In this document: positions 29,422 to 39,717 of the stretch, piece after piece
Numbering within the stretch: position 1 is the stretch's first letter
Layout: each line of letters opens with the position of its first letter
NCBI GenBank assembly: GCA_964036295.1
Contig: OZ038466.1
Coordinates: 21,070,597 to 21,134,596 of the forward strand
Source: Plumapathes pennacea
Lineage: Eukaryota > Cnidaria > Anthozoa > Antipatharia > Myriopathidae
Reading direction: 5' to 3'
DNA length: 64,000 bases
Made by a program: the position numbers and the translations under genes
The notes under the pieces: generated by a model
Seen by the model: only the letters and a program-made list of their open reading frames with translations
The model's database searches: none
What the model was told of the DNA's origin: nothing

Positions 29422-31151
29422 AAGATCATGTGCATCTAGAGTACTGATTCAGATTAATAGTAAGTCACCTCTCAATGACAGTGCCATTGGATATCATCCA
29501 AACATCACATAATGTTCTTGCAATTAATGAAGCAGCAACCAATGCAAGATAGCCAGCCTGCAATTAAGAGTAATAGTAATAGTAGTAATAGTTATAAATC
29601 CTTGAATAACCCCCCCCCCCCCCCCCCCCCCCCCCTCCCCCACACCCACTTAATAAAGGTTTCACTGTATATTATGAGCTCAAGAGTTAAGGTGTTAATA
29701 CAGTTCAACTACATTGTATGAATTGCCTCACCTCTGGGCTGAACCACTGTGGTATAATGATCCTGAGAATCTGAAGTATTCTCCTAAACAGTTGGTATCA
29801 GAAAAAGAAGGTTAAATATCAAAAACAAACTCAAAACAGGCCTGTGTCAAATGATTTTCTAACCTGAAAAACACTCCATCTACTGCTGCTCGTTCTTTTT
29901 TGGAGCCCTTTTTGTCCTGTAAAGAAAATAAAAACATTGTTGATCAAATCATGGCATAAACTCACTCACAACAAACAACGCTGCATTTACCCTGTGTATG
30001 GTATACTACATGTATCACAATTGGCCCTACAGACTCCAAACAGCAATCACTCATTCCTGTATATACTTAAAAATAACTTTAGTTCTTTTTTTGTGGAAGG
30101 AACCAGTACTGTACCTCCTCAAGAGAGATGTGCAGGTCCCCTGAATCCTTCCTGCAAGTAAACAGAGATCCAACCTCAATTTCAGGCAAGAGATTGAGTC
30201 TGAGGCTTTGGACCCCACCCAGTCAAGGAGCAGAACTCTCTCAGGGTGGGGTGGATAATGTGACATCATCAAATTTCTCATAAAACATGTAAGTACAGTA
30301 TGTGTGAGGTTTGTGCAGAAGGGCACACTGTTGGCTTCCATTACTAACAGCCTTCAGAGCTGACAGAACTACCAAGATTAAATATAACAACTTTACCTTT
30401 CTTATGTGAATAAAGTGAACATGATGCTTATGAAAATGCTTTAACTTGTGAAATCCCAAAGATACAATTTTTCTCTATGAAGTTAATAATATGGGAAATG
30501 AGTGATCAGAAAAACAACAACATTGAGTACTGTGAGGTTATATTTATACACATTGCTTGCAAAATTAGCTCTTGATCTGTACTGTAGGTTGAGTTTGAAA
30601 AGGGAAAATTGCCAAACACCGTATCTTGATGAGGCAAACTTCTCCTTTCAATGCACAGTCAACTACTTCAAGTTATTAGACGTTTTCAGTGTGGATGCAA
30701 GTGATCTCTTGATTGCGTTCAATCTGATCAGACGAGTAATAACATACTTTACTTTTATTCAGCATTCTGACAGGCTGGGAGCATTACGTGTACATCGACC
30801 TTGGCGACAATAACTTGGGTCAAAATGTTGGGAAGGTGTGGAGTATCGCAAAGTTTAAAATTCACGGGTAAAATACCTTCTGTCATTCGATGGCACAGGA
30901 TTTTACACTTTTTATGTCGCATTCTTTTATGATTACGACATCCCTGATATATACCGAATAGGCGTGATGCCTTCGAAAACTTTACAAGCCTGTGACGGGA
31001 AAGGTATCATGAAAATAAAGACTTGCCTTTTTCGACTGATTACATTTAAGTTCCGTCTCCACAAGACAAGGATGGCAGTAGTGGCAGCAGCGATTAGAAC
31101 TCCGGAACTTTTCTTTGGAAGCCATTGGAGTTTGCTCCACACGGCAACCAT
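15082..31151 (-). CDS. ABCD3: ABCD3 / PMP70 peroxisomal ABC half-transporter, 28 exons
   Basis: Peroxisomal-membrane half-transporter that imports long- and branched-chain acyl-CoAs and works as a dimer. Exons from the 5' end: 31027-31151, 30115-30151, 29864-29916, 29732-29783, 29469-29557, 29207-29276, 28880-28906, 28402-28472, 28097-28166, 27502-27555, 27104-27160, 26486-26538, 25908-25997, 25652-25721, 25158-25227, 24795-24892, 24421-24512, 24199-24305, 23964-24030, 23583-23646, 22384-22461, 17988-18053, 17601-17714, 16909-16959, 16775-16819, 16193-16297, 15497-15553, 15082-15159. They total 2010 nt and 669 residues, close to human ABCD3 (659). Motifs: EEIAFYQGN (EAA-like), Walker [10 protein letters not shown], signature LSGGEKQ, Walker B FAILDE, H-loop TVSHR, C-terminal TVEFGS. 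The start ATG follows CAAG and precedes a hydrophobic segment. Two introns have GC donors. An intronless TRIM gene sits in the intron 18054-22383 on the other strand. Confidence 0.97.
17025..17156. mobile_element. Foldback element in an ABCD3 intron
   Basis: Arms 'aaaacgctggtgta...gatcgaggtactggaac' and 'gttccagtacctcgatc...tacaccagcgtttt' pair over about 55 bases each. Confidence 0.85.
18389..18561. mobile_element. MITE upstream of the TRIM gene
   Basis: ttccgagatgcctgttt at the left mirrors aacaggcatctccgaa at the right; a 30-base poly(A) lies inside (18490-18519). Confidence 0.65.
18912..21596 (+). CDS. TRIM-NHL protein (RING, two B-boxes, coiled coil, filamin, NHL), intronless
   Basis: Probable E3 ubiquitin ligase of 894 residues with TRIM2/3/71-like architecture. 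The RING finger is C16-x2-C19...C31-x-H33-x2-C36-x2-C39...C57-x2-C60. B-box 1 spans about 100-137 and B-box 2 about 160-193, followed by a helical coiled coil (about 200-330). A filamin-type Ig domain (about 370-462) ends in PGSPWNVHV. One NHL unit follows ([15 protein letters not shown], near 500), and more lie near the C-terminus ([19 protein letters not shown] and [19 protein letters not shown]). Between them, residues about 524-689 are a heptad expansion of the type [14 protein letters not shown], entering where a blade loop would read GxGEF. The gene is nested antisense in an ABCD3 intron and has no introns, which suggests retroposition or lineage-specific expansion. The start is ATG in AACATGG context. 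No specific orthologue is claimed. Confidence 0.93.
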   Translation: MEVKELFSRLKKEAECSICIHTVNKPKSLPCLHSFCLDCINNFAASKRKQGKSTFGCPECSAPIEIPDGDKFDDFPTSFYLNRLLDILALEDSSTEQQKCNNCDENASATSFCFQCKNFLCSVCLAAHNRLKLTQAHRLASLQNLAAGDVQELIQRPVLCEKAHHKEEPLEYYCQDCQVCICLRCSATAHNQHLKLDIGDAAEQHKAEIIQSIHKIKDQIAESNQEMQKDKQNFEAFEQQVKCSRDNVQATLSELFRVLKDYETSIMKQLDDLFARQREVHSAKQKNFELSLAQMNSSTDYMEATVERNIGAEIVRLRTALSQRCEEILKANKPKANKICKVDFVTNDKMCQILRQSAPGRVVSSFTDPSSSTAEGKGLQEAECGERAEFTVTTKNDAGEICNFEDDQVSIHIQTAREKQVEAEVKTNKDGTFHVTFTPRRHGEHHVTIKVNGHFLPGSPWNVHVTPHQYQVLSSFGSAGTGKGEFYCPYALTVSSTGNVAVTDRVNKRVQVFDSEGRYLKEFGQGGAEVDEGGEEFDEGEEFDEGKKEVGEGKNEVGEGWEEFDEGKKEAGEGKKEVGEGWEEFYEGKKEVGEGWEEFDEGKKEVGEGKNEVGEGWEEFDEGKKEAGEGKKEVGEGWEEFYEGKKEVGEGWEEFDEGKKEVGEGKNEVGEGWEKFVEGEEEFVEGEEEFSFALVTYINPDQIVVVYSFHVLLLKESGEFIKHFSPVHLQIPHSVSVTKAGHVVMCGTESNEVLVLSPDGNTLLQSFKAPNCDAVPYYAVHHEDKFFVSYSNSHSIKVFDAEGNHIRDIGSKGSGDGQFNRPRGVTIDKFNNLVVVDENNNRLQIFTPEGEFVSAIGGEGSVLGRLNIPEDVAVSEDGRLYVTDYGNNRVLIFR
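20487..20985 (+). repeat. 21-bp coding tandem repeat with 168-bp higher-order unit
   Basis: About 23 copies of a 21-bp unit encode heptads such as [21 protein letters not shown] and EGWEEFY. Eight heptads form a 168-bp block that is repeated twice nearly verbatim, then begins a third time. Because the unit is a multiple of three, the +1 frame is also open (20479-20994) and reads as basic heptads; that is a by-product. Confidence 0.93.
21732..21737 (+). promoter_or_regulatory. Candidate poly(A) signal of the TRIM-NHL gene
   Basis: AATAAA 136 bases after the stop codon of the nested TRIM gene, still inside the ABCD3 intron. Confidence 0.5.
22530..22667. mobile_element. MITE with 31-bp terminal inverted repeats
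   Basis: Begins TACCCTGGTTTCAGAGGTCC and ends with the exact complement after a 75-base interior. It lies just upstream (ABCD3 sense) of the Walker A exon, in the intron. Confidence 0.88.
22697..22842. mobile_element. MITE with 'ggaccaattcaataaaca' ends
   Basis: Left gggaccaattcaataaacac mirrors right aaatgttttattgaattagccc. Related fragments occur near 26790-26835 and 55090-55142. Confidence 0.7.
23146..23408. mobile_element. MITE with GGCCTGGCAAAACGAGGACA ends
   Basis: A perfect 20-base terminal inverted repeat (GGCCTGGCAAAACGAGGACA to TGT CCT CGTTTTGCCAGGCC with one extra pairing base), plus further internal pairing of 'gcggcaacattg' and 'caatgttgccgc'. Confidence 0.85.
24540..24660 (+). 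repeat. 11-12 bp minisatellite in an ABCD3 intron
   Basis: About ten copies of ggtcggtatgt/ggtcggtaacgt, 30 bases from an acceptor, followed by a GATGTT/GTT microsatellite (24706-24765). Confidence 0.9.
25033..25055 (+). repeat. (GA)n microsatellite
   Basis: About 11 GA dinucleotides in an ABCD3 intron. Confidence 0.9.
25350..25371 (+). repeat. Poly(G) run
   Basis: About 22 consecutive G in an ABCD3 intron. Similar runs lie at 31198-31226 (interrupted, just 5' of the ABCD3 start), 42087-42112 and, as C, 29610-29635. Confidence 0.9.
29380..29416 (+). repeat. (TG)n microsatellite
   Basis: About 18 TG dinucleotides in an ABCD3 intron. Confidence 0.92.
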
Positions 31152-31674
31152 CTTGAATTGCTCAGCGACCTGGCCTGTAGCGAGGGAGGGCAGGGGAGGG
31201 GGGGGGGGGGGGTGGGGGGGGGGTGGGGGTATTAGGTAGTCTCGTAGTCTGTACTTACAGTCCGTTCTATTAATAATATTCAGTAGTAAGTCAGAGCAAT
31301 TTTGAACTTTCGTATTGACCCGGATTTCGGTTAGTGTGTCACGTGACCTGAAATATCATTTCAAAATAGCAATGAAATGTTATTTGCCAGGCGTTTGCTC
31401 ACTCGGGTATTTCTGGGTGAATTATCTCATTGAGAGTACAAAATCTGGTAACACCGTTATACTGTTACTCAATAAACGCATGTTGGCGTGTTATCCTATT
31501 TCATGTCGAGTGAGATTTAGTCATACCTACTAAACATCTGATTTAGAACTCTCGTCATTTTCATTCTACTTTCTGTGAAGAAAGCTATCGTCTATCGCTC
31601 TCATTTTTGCCTTTTACGTAAATCTGAGGTTGTCGTGGAAATAAAACATTTACCAATAAAGAAAAGAGATTTGT
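31152..31674. other. ABCD3 5' flank
   Basis: Holds a G-run with T interruptions (31198-31226) about 50 bases upstream of the ATG, then unremarkable sequence up to the palindrome. No TATA box is evident. The ABCD3 promoter is presumably here. Confidence 0.4.
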
Positions 31675-32577
31675 TTTTTATCCCTGAGCTCTGCGAGGGT
31701 AATATTCACGACACCAATGCTGTAGTATCGCGCTATTAGGAAACTCCGAGCGGGTCGCCATCTCGAAATCTATTGTTCGTACACTTGAATGGTCACAAAG
31801 AATAAGATGCTTATTCAATGAAATTGATCCCTCAAATTGATATACTGTATATCTATAATCTATAAAGGGTCGGGCAACCTACAAACACCATGCACAGCAG
31901 CAAAAAGAAAACACACAGATACAAGGTATGCAAGTTTAAGATTTTATTGTTCATTCATTACCATGCCAATGTTAACGTGACCAGTACAAGCCACTATCAT
32001 GTCACCTTCCGGTATGACTACGTAATTGCTCTATAACGCTGTATAATAACCCCTCCTCTTCCCCAACTTAATCTTTATGTAAGACTCAGTACAAAGTCAC
32101 CCTATAGGACCTTTGTGAAATACTTTTGGTTCCTCTTATAAGCCCGCTCTATAACAACCCCTTCTCCTTCCCCTTCACCTACTTCATCTTGGCAACTGTG
32201 AGCACTCTCTAAGGTCTTGCACCATTGGTCAACAAAACAAGGAGGACAGTGAACGTAATCATCGCCCCAATTAAGTATCATATAGGGGCACACTGTGGTT
32301 GATAAGAGAACGGGACATCTCAATTAACCCTTAACGCAAGTCTCATTTACGGAAATACCCAAGTCGGCTCTTCTTGTAAAACTCACATAAGAACGTCTCA
32401 CTGCACCTATCATGTATGTCTCATACAAAGGAACCTCTTTCACCCTTCACGTATAGTGAAATGGCCATATAGAGAAATATTCCAACCGACTGTTCTTGTA
32501 AGACTCATATAGGGACGCCTCACTGCACCCATCATGTATGTCTCATACAGAGGAAGCCCTTGCACCTTTAAGTAAAG

Positions 32578-32757
32578 CAAAAGCTCTTTCGGACCCTTTA
32601 TGAAAGACTGGACATGAGGTAAGCTTCATTGGGATTCATTGTGGAGAGTTTTGATCTTTATGTAAAACAAAAGCTCTTTCGGACCCTTTATGAAAGACTG
32701 GACATGAGGTAAGCTTCATTGGGATTCATTATGGAGAGTTTTGATCTTTATGTTTGT
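32578..32757 (+). repeat. 90-bp tandem duplication in the left palindrome arm
   Basis: Two nearly identical 90-bp copies, with aagctctttcggacccttta at 32581 and again at 32671. The mirror position in the right arm (about 35710-35810) has one copy, so the duplication arose after the palindrome. Confidence 0.9.
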
Positions 32758-33106
32758 GGAAATGAAGACAACGCGCGCTCTTCTTTTATTACGCCATCCG
32801 GCAGCTCCACTCGCGCGCGCACCAACACACTTTATTTTTCCTTCTCTGCAGTCAAACTATAAGTAAAACTAACAACTCTACATAATCCATCTAACTAGAA
32901 CCTTGCCCTGGCAAAGTATTAAACTTCAAACGTCAACCCACGTGTCCTACTGTACATATCGAGTTCATCATACAGACTTGAAACTCGCTCTCACATAAAA
33001 TAGCAACCATTACACAGTACAACACAAAGTACTTTTTTACGGATACAAACCAGTGTTCTGTATCAAAAATAGCGCAGACATCAGCTCATGTCAAATTATT
33101 CACTGA

Positions 33107-33417
33107 TTAATAACATGCATACAATAATTTCTGCATTCTGATTGGCTGAGCGCACTTCAATTTATCCCAAACAGCACAAAAATGTGAAATTAACAGTGCA
33201 GAAACATGAAATTAACAGTGCAGAAATTTGAAATTAAAAATTGCCGACAGCTGGCGCGCGTATTTGCGAAGCCAAACAAAACAAAAGGGCGTGTTTTCAT
33301 TCCTCAGGACAATTCCGATTCTGTTTGCGAGAAAACAAAGTTCTTGAGAGACACTTGTGAATTGTAACGAAATTGAAAAAAATTGCGCGAAGTAAATTAT
33401 TGTATGCATGTTATTAA
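33107..33417. mobile_element. 311-bp MITE with 24-bp terminal inverted repeats
   Basis: Starts TTAATAACATGCATACAATA and ends with its exact reverse complement. It interrupts the left palindrome arm at a site that is intact in the right arm. It has no coding capacity. The TTAA ends could be duplicated target sites. Confidence 0.85.
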
Positions 33418-33420
33418 CAA

Positions 33421-33581
33421 GTAATCACATGATTTCTCGTGCAATTTTGGAATAAATAAGCACTCGTAAATTTTTCAAAGACCACAAATTGCACTCGCGC
33501 AGCGCTCGTGCAATTTTGTGGTCTTTGAAAAATTTACTCGTGCTAATTTATTCCAAATTGCACTCGAAATCATGCGATTAC
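33421..33581. mobile_element. Foldback (hairpin) element
   Basis: Nearly perfect inverted repeat of about 75-base arms, starting gtaatcacatgatttc and ending with its complement, centred near 33503. It directly abuts the 311-bp MITE, and both are absent from the other palindrome arm. Confidence 0.85.
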
Positions 33582-33894
33582 CTATACAAACAGCGCATGA
33601 AGTAACCGACTATGAAACTATAAACGAGCCTTCATTTGTTTATTGGTTTGTTATTTGTCTTTTGCTGTTCGAACTTTAACCTAAAAATGACTAAAAATCG
33701 AGAACCTCTAGCTCCTAAATGCTATAACAAACGCATGTCATAAAGACTGATTTACCTTAAACTGATTTTAGAAGTTGAACAGAGCATCTTCAGTACACGT
33801 GGAAGTTACAGTTTTACCGTTTATGGCACGTTTGATGCTAGGTTTCATGGTCTTCTATTCCTGTCCCTTGAGTACTTTTGCTGCCTCATGTCAT

Positions 33895-34140
33895 GAAGAA
33901 GTGCACTGAGGATATAACAACCGGCAAGTACCAAGTCACTGCCAAACTTCGAAGTGTCCCGGAGAAAGAATGACGAGGACCACGTCGTGGTATTCAGTGA
34001 AGACGCGTACCAGGATATCAAAACCGCGAAGTACAACTCACAAGGCCAAACTTTGAAGTCTCTCGGAGAACGACAAGGAATACGCCGTGGTATTCAGTGA
34101 AGCAGCGCACCAGAATATCAAAACCGCCAAGTACAGCTAC
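33895..34140 (+). repeat. Degenerate 100-bp tandem units in the palindrome arm
   Basis: About three copies spaced 100 bases apart (near 33900, 33987, 34087). The last two read VVFSEDAYQDIKTAKYN and VVFSEAAHQNIKTAKYS in shifted frames, so the period breaks the frame. The mirror copy lies near 34840-35090. It looks like the remnant of a coding repeat. Confidence 0.6.
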
Positions 34141-37033
34141 CAAGTGTCTCGGCCGAAGACGAGGAGCAAATGGACACCTCTTCCACCTCGTGTATTACAA
34201 ATGCCGTAAACTTGTGAAAACTGTTGTGACGTCAGCCCCATGGGGGCTCAAGGAACCAATCAACTGTCCGAAATATATCAACCGGAATTCTGTGAAATGC
34301 AGGCATTCCGTGACAAAACGGGCTTGGGAGAATGGACAGCATGTCACACAACCAAAACATACCAGAAGTCACACTGGCATGAAAATATGTTGCTTTGGTG
34401 AATAAAAATTCACAGGGTACACATCTTCGTAAAAGTTGAGCTGGGTTTTTCTGGATCAGGGCAAGGGGATATCTGCGAATACCGTATTTCTAGTAGTATT
34501 AGCAGATATCCCCTTGCCCTGATCCAGAAAAACCCAGCTCAACTTTTACGAAGATGTGTACCCTGTGAATTTTTATTCACCAAAGCAACATATTTTTATG
34601 CCAGTGTGACTTCTGGTATGTTTTGGTTGTGTGACATGCTGTCCATTCTCCCAAGCCCGTTTTATCACGGAATGCCTGCATTTCACAGAATTCCGGTTGA
34701 TATATTTCGGACAGTTGATTGGTTCTTTGAGCCCCCATGGGGCTGACGTCACAACAGTTTTCACAAGTTTACGGCATTTGTAATACACGAGGTGGAAGAG
34801 GCGTCCATTTGCTCCTTGTCTTTGGCCGAGACACTTGGTAGCTGTACTTGGCGGTTTTGATATTCTGGTGCGCTGCTTCACTGAATACCACGGCGTGTTT
34901 CTAGTCGTTCTCCGAGAGACTTCAAAGTTTGGCCTTGTGAGTTGTACTTCGCGGTTTTGATATCCTGGTACGCGTCTTCCCTGAATACCATGAAGTGGTC
35001 CTCGTCTTTCTTTCTCCGGGACACTTCAAAGTTTGGCAGTAACTTGGTACTGGCCGGTTGTTATATGCTCGGTGCACTTCTTCATGACATGAGGCAGCAA
35101 AAGTACTCAAGGGACAGGAATAGAAGGCATGAAACCTAGCATCAAAACGTGCCATAGACGGCAAAACTGTAGCTTCCACTTGTACTGAAGATGTTCTGTT
35201 CAACTTCTAAAATCAGTTTAAGGTAAATCAGTCTTTATGACATGAGTTTCTTATAGCATTTAGAAACTAGAGGTTCTCGATTTTTAGTCATTTGTAGGTC
35301 AAAGTTCGAACAGCAAAAGACGGATAACAAAACCAATAAACAAATGAAGACTCATCTATAGTTTCATAGTCGGTTACTTCATGCGCTGTTTATCAGTGAA
35401 TAATTTGACATGAAATGATGTCGGCGCCATTTTTGATACAGAACACTGATTTGTATCCGTAAAAAGTATCTTGTGTTGTATTGTGTAATGGTTGCTATTG
35501 GTGTACTCGATATGTACAGTAGGACACGTGGGTTGACGTTTGAAGTTTAATACTTCACCAGGGCAAGGTTCTATTTAGATGGATTATGTAGAGTTGTTAG
35601 TTTTACTTATAGCTTGACTGCAGAGAAGAAAAAATAAAGTGTGCTGGTGCGCGCGCGAGTGGAGCTGCCGGATGGCGTAATAAAAGAAAAGTGCGCGTGT
35701 TGTCTTCATCTCCACAAACATAAAGATCAAAACTCCCCATAATGAATCCCAATGAAGCTTACCTCATGTCGAGTCTTTCATAAAGGGTCCGAAAGAGTTT
35801 TTGTTTTACTTGAAGGGTGCAAGGGCTTCCTCTGTATGGGACATACATGATGGGTGCAGTAAGGCGTCCGTATATGAGTCTTACAAGAACAGACGGCTGG
35901 AATATTTCCCTATATGAGACTTACGTGAAGGAGATATCCCGGTCCCTTATTTGGTCATTTCTCTGTACGTGAAGGGTGAAAGGGGTTCCTCTGTATGAGA
36001 CATACATGATGTGCAGTGGGACGTTCTTATGTGAGTTTAATTTACAAGAAGAGCCGACATGGGAATTTCCCTACATGAGGCTTGCGTTAATGGTCAATTG
36101 AAATGTCCCGTTTTCTTATCAACCACAGTGTGCCCCTATATGATACTTAATTGGGGCGATGATTGCGTTTACTGTCCTCCTTGTTTTGTTGACCAATGGT
36201 ACAAGACCTTAGAGAGTGCTCAGAGGTACCAAGATGAAGTAGGGGAAGGGGTTGTTATAGAGCGGGCTTATTAGAGCAACTAAAACTATTTCACAAAGGT
36301 CCTATAGGGTGACTTGAATTTGTACTGAGTCTTACATAAAGATTAATTGGGGGAGGAGGAGGGGTTATTACATAGCGTTATAGAGCAATTACGTAGTCGT
36401 ACCGGAAGTGACATGATATTGACTTGTACTCGTCACATTAACATTAGCATGATAATGAATAAACAATAAAATCTTGAACTTGCATACCTTGTATCTGTGT
36501 GTTCTTTTTGCTGCTGTACATGATGTTTGTAGGTTGCCCGACCCCTTATAGATTATAGATATACAGTATATCAATTTGAGGCACCAACTTCATTGAATAA
36601 AACATCTTATTCTCCGTGATCAAATCAAGTGTAACGAAGCGTTTCCCTTCAGATTAAAGCATGATCTTTTAAAAGGTTTAGCTCCAAGCAGGTCGCGTGC
36701 CATCTCGAAATCTAATGTTCGTGTGCCAGTCATGGCAAAATATCCGGGACTTTTATAGCCGTCCGTCGAATTGCTTGGCCTTGTATCAACATCTTGTGGT
36801 ATAAAATAATTTCCATCGGTGTTTTATGGTTTCTCATCTCAATGAAATGTTTGGCAACCTCGCCTGGAAGTCGTACGCCAGACTGACTGACACGCGAACA
36901 TTAGATTTCGAGATGGCGACCGGCTTGGAGTCTCCAAAGAGCGCGATACTACAGCATTAGCGTCATGATTATTACCCTCGTAGAGCTCGGGGATAACGAA
37001 TGAAAATATAAGGAATGGCCACACGTGAATAGA

Positions 37034-37160
<127 letters not shown>

Positions 37161-37761
37161 CCCTTCACTGCCATGCGGAACTAAAATATCAAAAAGTATA
37201 AATTACCCAACAACACGTAGACATCACTACCAAAGTGTACTCATGGAGAGTTTTCATTTGAGTGGTCACATCTTTAGGTTTCGTTAACTTTATAGTGATG
37301 GTTCAACCCAGGAGTTGGTATCAGAATAATATTGAGAGTTTTTATTTAAGTGAATGATTCTGATCTGCACTGGCAAGCGGTGAACCGATGTCTTTCTGTG
37401 TTGAGTCAAACTCAACTTTGGGTGGGGCTTGACTGAATCAGTTTTTTTTTTTTTTTCATGCTTCACCAAATGCTCATTCCCATGGTCTATTCATTGGGTC
37501 CAGTTGTAAACTAAAGATTAACTAGACATGGGTCTCTCGTAATCAGGTAACTGATAACTCATCCACGTTTTACCATAATATGCTTTAAGTTAAGTTACCT
37601 CTTGCGCTTTGCACTTCAAAGCATACGGTCCGAAAATCATGCAAGACTATAAACACTGAAATCACCAATAACCATAAAACCAGAAGACAAACTGATTAAA
37701 CAACAAAACACACGGTGCCTCTAATCCTAAGATTGCCCGAGAAGTCGGCCCCTTTCAGTGT

Positions 37762-39717
37762 TTATTCAATCTCTGAACAGTCCTCTGTGGTAGAGTTGAG
37801 CATACATGGACTGGAAGTGACGTCAGTCCAAGGCGTGTATCCTCGAAGTGGTGTAGTGACCCTTGGAATCACAATTGGGGGAAGACCTCCTTTCGACACC
37901 GAACACCGTCTCTCTGTGACCACACTTTCGCCACTTCTTTTCCTGGGATCTCTCAGGTACGAAGATGGATGTTGTCGGTGGTCTTTGCTTTTCCGAGTTT
38001 CTTTTTGAAGTGCTCCTCCGGCCTGTTTCGTTGTGTTTTGCTTGTGTGAGAAGCAAGCTGTTGAGTGATGGGAGATGTAGAGCGGGGGTAAACTACTCTG
38101 CTTGGTTGTTTCTATTCCTTCGCTAAATGAACGCTTCATCGCTGGGAACATTTGGCCTTGGAGGTTCTTGTGGTCCGTTCTGAATTGTGCAATCCGTTTT
38201 TCAGCTGCATCATCCTGGCGTACGAAGGGAACGGAAAAAAGAAAGACAAAAGCTATAACGAAGATTATAGCTATAAAAATCCTGAAAAAAAAAAGACCCT
38301 ATAGCCTAATTGAGTGCTTATCTCCTATATCTGCTCTCTCGTGATTTCTTATAGCAATGTCTTCCCTTCCTGCTTACTGTGCTCTCTTGAACTTATTGTT
38401 TTCGTTTCTTTCATCTTTGCCTCCTTGCTCATTCTCTCCTGCCTCAATCTCTCCCCCTCCCTCGTCTTTTCTCTCTCGCGCGCGTCTGTCTCAGTTTCTG
38501 TCTCCTCTCTGTTTGTCTGTCTCTGCGATTTCTGTCTGTCTTTCGCTGTTTCCTATGTTTCCACCCTCTCTCTCTTGCCCTTACTTTCAGCCTTTATTCA
38601 TTTCAGAGGTTGTATCCACTCTTGTATGAATCAAAATTTGCTTTTCAATATCAGTGTTGTAACTCACCTGATAGTGTATGCCGGTGTTATTGTACCCCAA
38701 GGAAAGCTTCCAGTCTTTCCCTTTTGATACCAAACTACGCTTGCACTGGTCATTCTTTTTGATGCCCGGCGGCACTCGTTCGCTTTGCTCCGATGCTGTA
38801 CTCCTGATGGGAGTTGCCGCGGAACTTGCAAACTTTCCCGTCGCATTGTGCTGAGGAGTTGGTCTCTTGGAACTAACGTGAAGCAATCCAGACAGTACTT
38901 CATCTTCCTTTGTCAGAATTTTTCTCAGGCTCAGCTCCCCGGCCTCCAAAAAGAAAAGCTCTCCGGCGTCCGCCATTCGTCCGGGTTTGGAAAGCTTCGC
39001 GCGGCGTTTCGGTTCAGACTTCTGCTGATATCCTATCGTCTGTCTCTTGGAGCGGGAGTTTTTCCGCGGCAAGTCATCCAGCGCATGCAAGAGAGAAATC
39101 AGTCGATTTACATTCGAACTTGTCTTTTCCGACACTCTCCAAGTTTTTCGAGAACTCGGCAGAGACGAGCCAGAAGAAGCTTTCTCCGGTTGAAAGTGCA
39201 CAGCAGGTTTCTGGCCTCGCTCTACGTTTGTACTATTCCGCCCTGGTTTTGAAGTGTTCGTCTCCTTTCTGTCCGATCTCCGTTTCTCCCGATCCTTAGT
39301 CTCGTGTTCAGTTACGTTCTTGGTAGTTTCTTTATTAGAAGCTGCAGTAGTGTGGGCGGCTGATAGCCTACAACGTGAGCAAACCAAACTTCTCACTGTC
39401 ATCCCATTTAGCGAGCTAGATATATTATCCTCATGTTGGGGTGCACAGTTATCTTTGGAAATCTTGACAGAGGTTTCGGTTTGTGCAGTATCCCGTTTGT
39501 TCCGCCGAACGAAGGGAAGATTACTTCGAGGAATACGTCCGCTCAATTCCTCAAACTCCAACATTTTCTCGTAGTTAACTTTGGCCGAAATATAAACCGA
39601 TGGGCGGTGAATTTTTGCGTTATGCAGCGCCATGGGAACTCGCGAGTCGTACTTTTGCATGCCCGTCTTGTCGTCTATCAGTCGCATGGCTTCTACCCAG
39701 AACCTTGATTCAGTCAT
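37762..39717 (-). CDS. Unrecognised two-exon protein, about 500 residues
   Basis: Exon 1 is 38668-39717 and starts at the first ATG (MTESRFWVEAMRL); the frame stays open three more codons upstream, so a further 5' exon is possible. Its donor reads CAG|GTGAGT. Exon 2 is 37762-38214 after a CCAG acceptor. Both are in phase 0 and give 500 residues. The N-terminal 65 residues look ordered; the rest is basic and Ser/Lys/Arg-rich. A single CxxC occurs (LVCSRCRLS). The C-terminus is Pro/Thr-rich (GLPPIVIPRVTTP). No signal peptide or membrane helix is seen, and I do not recognise the family. The stop TAA overlaps an AATAAA (37761-37766 on the complement), a possible poly(A) signal. The gene lies head to head with CFAP144, 1.5 kb apart. 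Confidence 0.72.

Larger units (their letters stand above)
31675..36995. repeat. 5.3 kb imperfect palindrome (long inverted repeat)
   Basis: Two arms meet near 34490. The centre is a perfect inverted repeat of about 60 bases (34420-34477 against 34500-34560) around a loop of some 22 bases. Matches continue outward to 31680 against 36995; for example the segment 31850-31990 mirrors 36420-36560. The left arm is about 570 bases longer, owing to a 480-bp insertion (33108-33587) and an extra 90-bp tandem copy (32578-32757). The right arm has about 240 extra bases near 36640-36880. No intact gene is seen. It may be a foldback element or an inverted duplication. Confidence 0.93.

Noticed and set aside
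34097..34881. Mirror-image 102-residue ORFs at the palindrome centre
   Set aside because: Same sequence in both arms, flanked by frame-breaking repeats, no signal for a start or known domain; treated as remnant.
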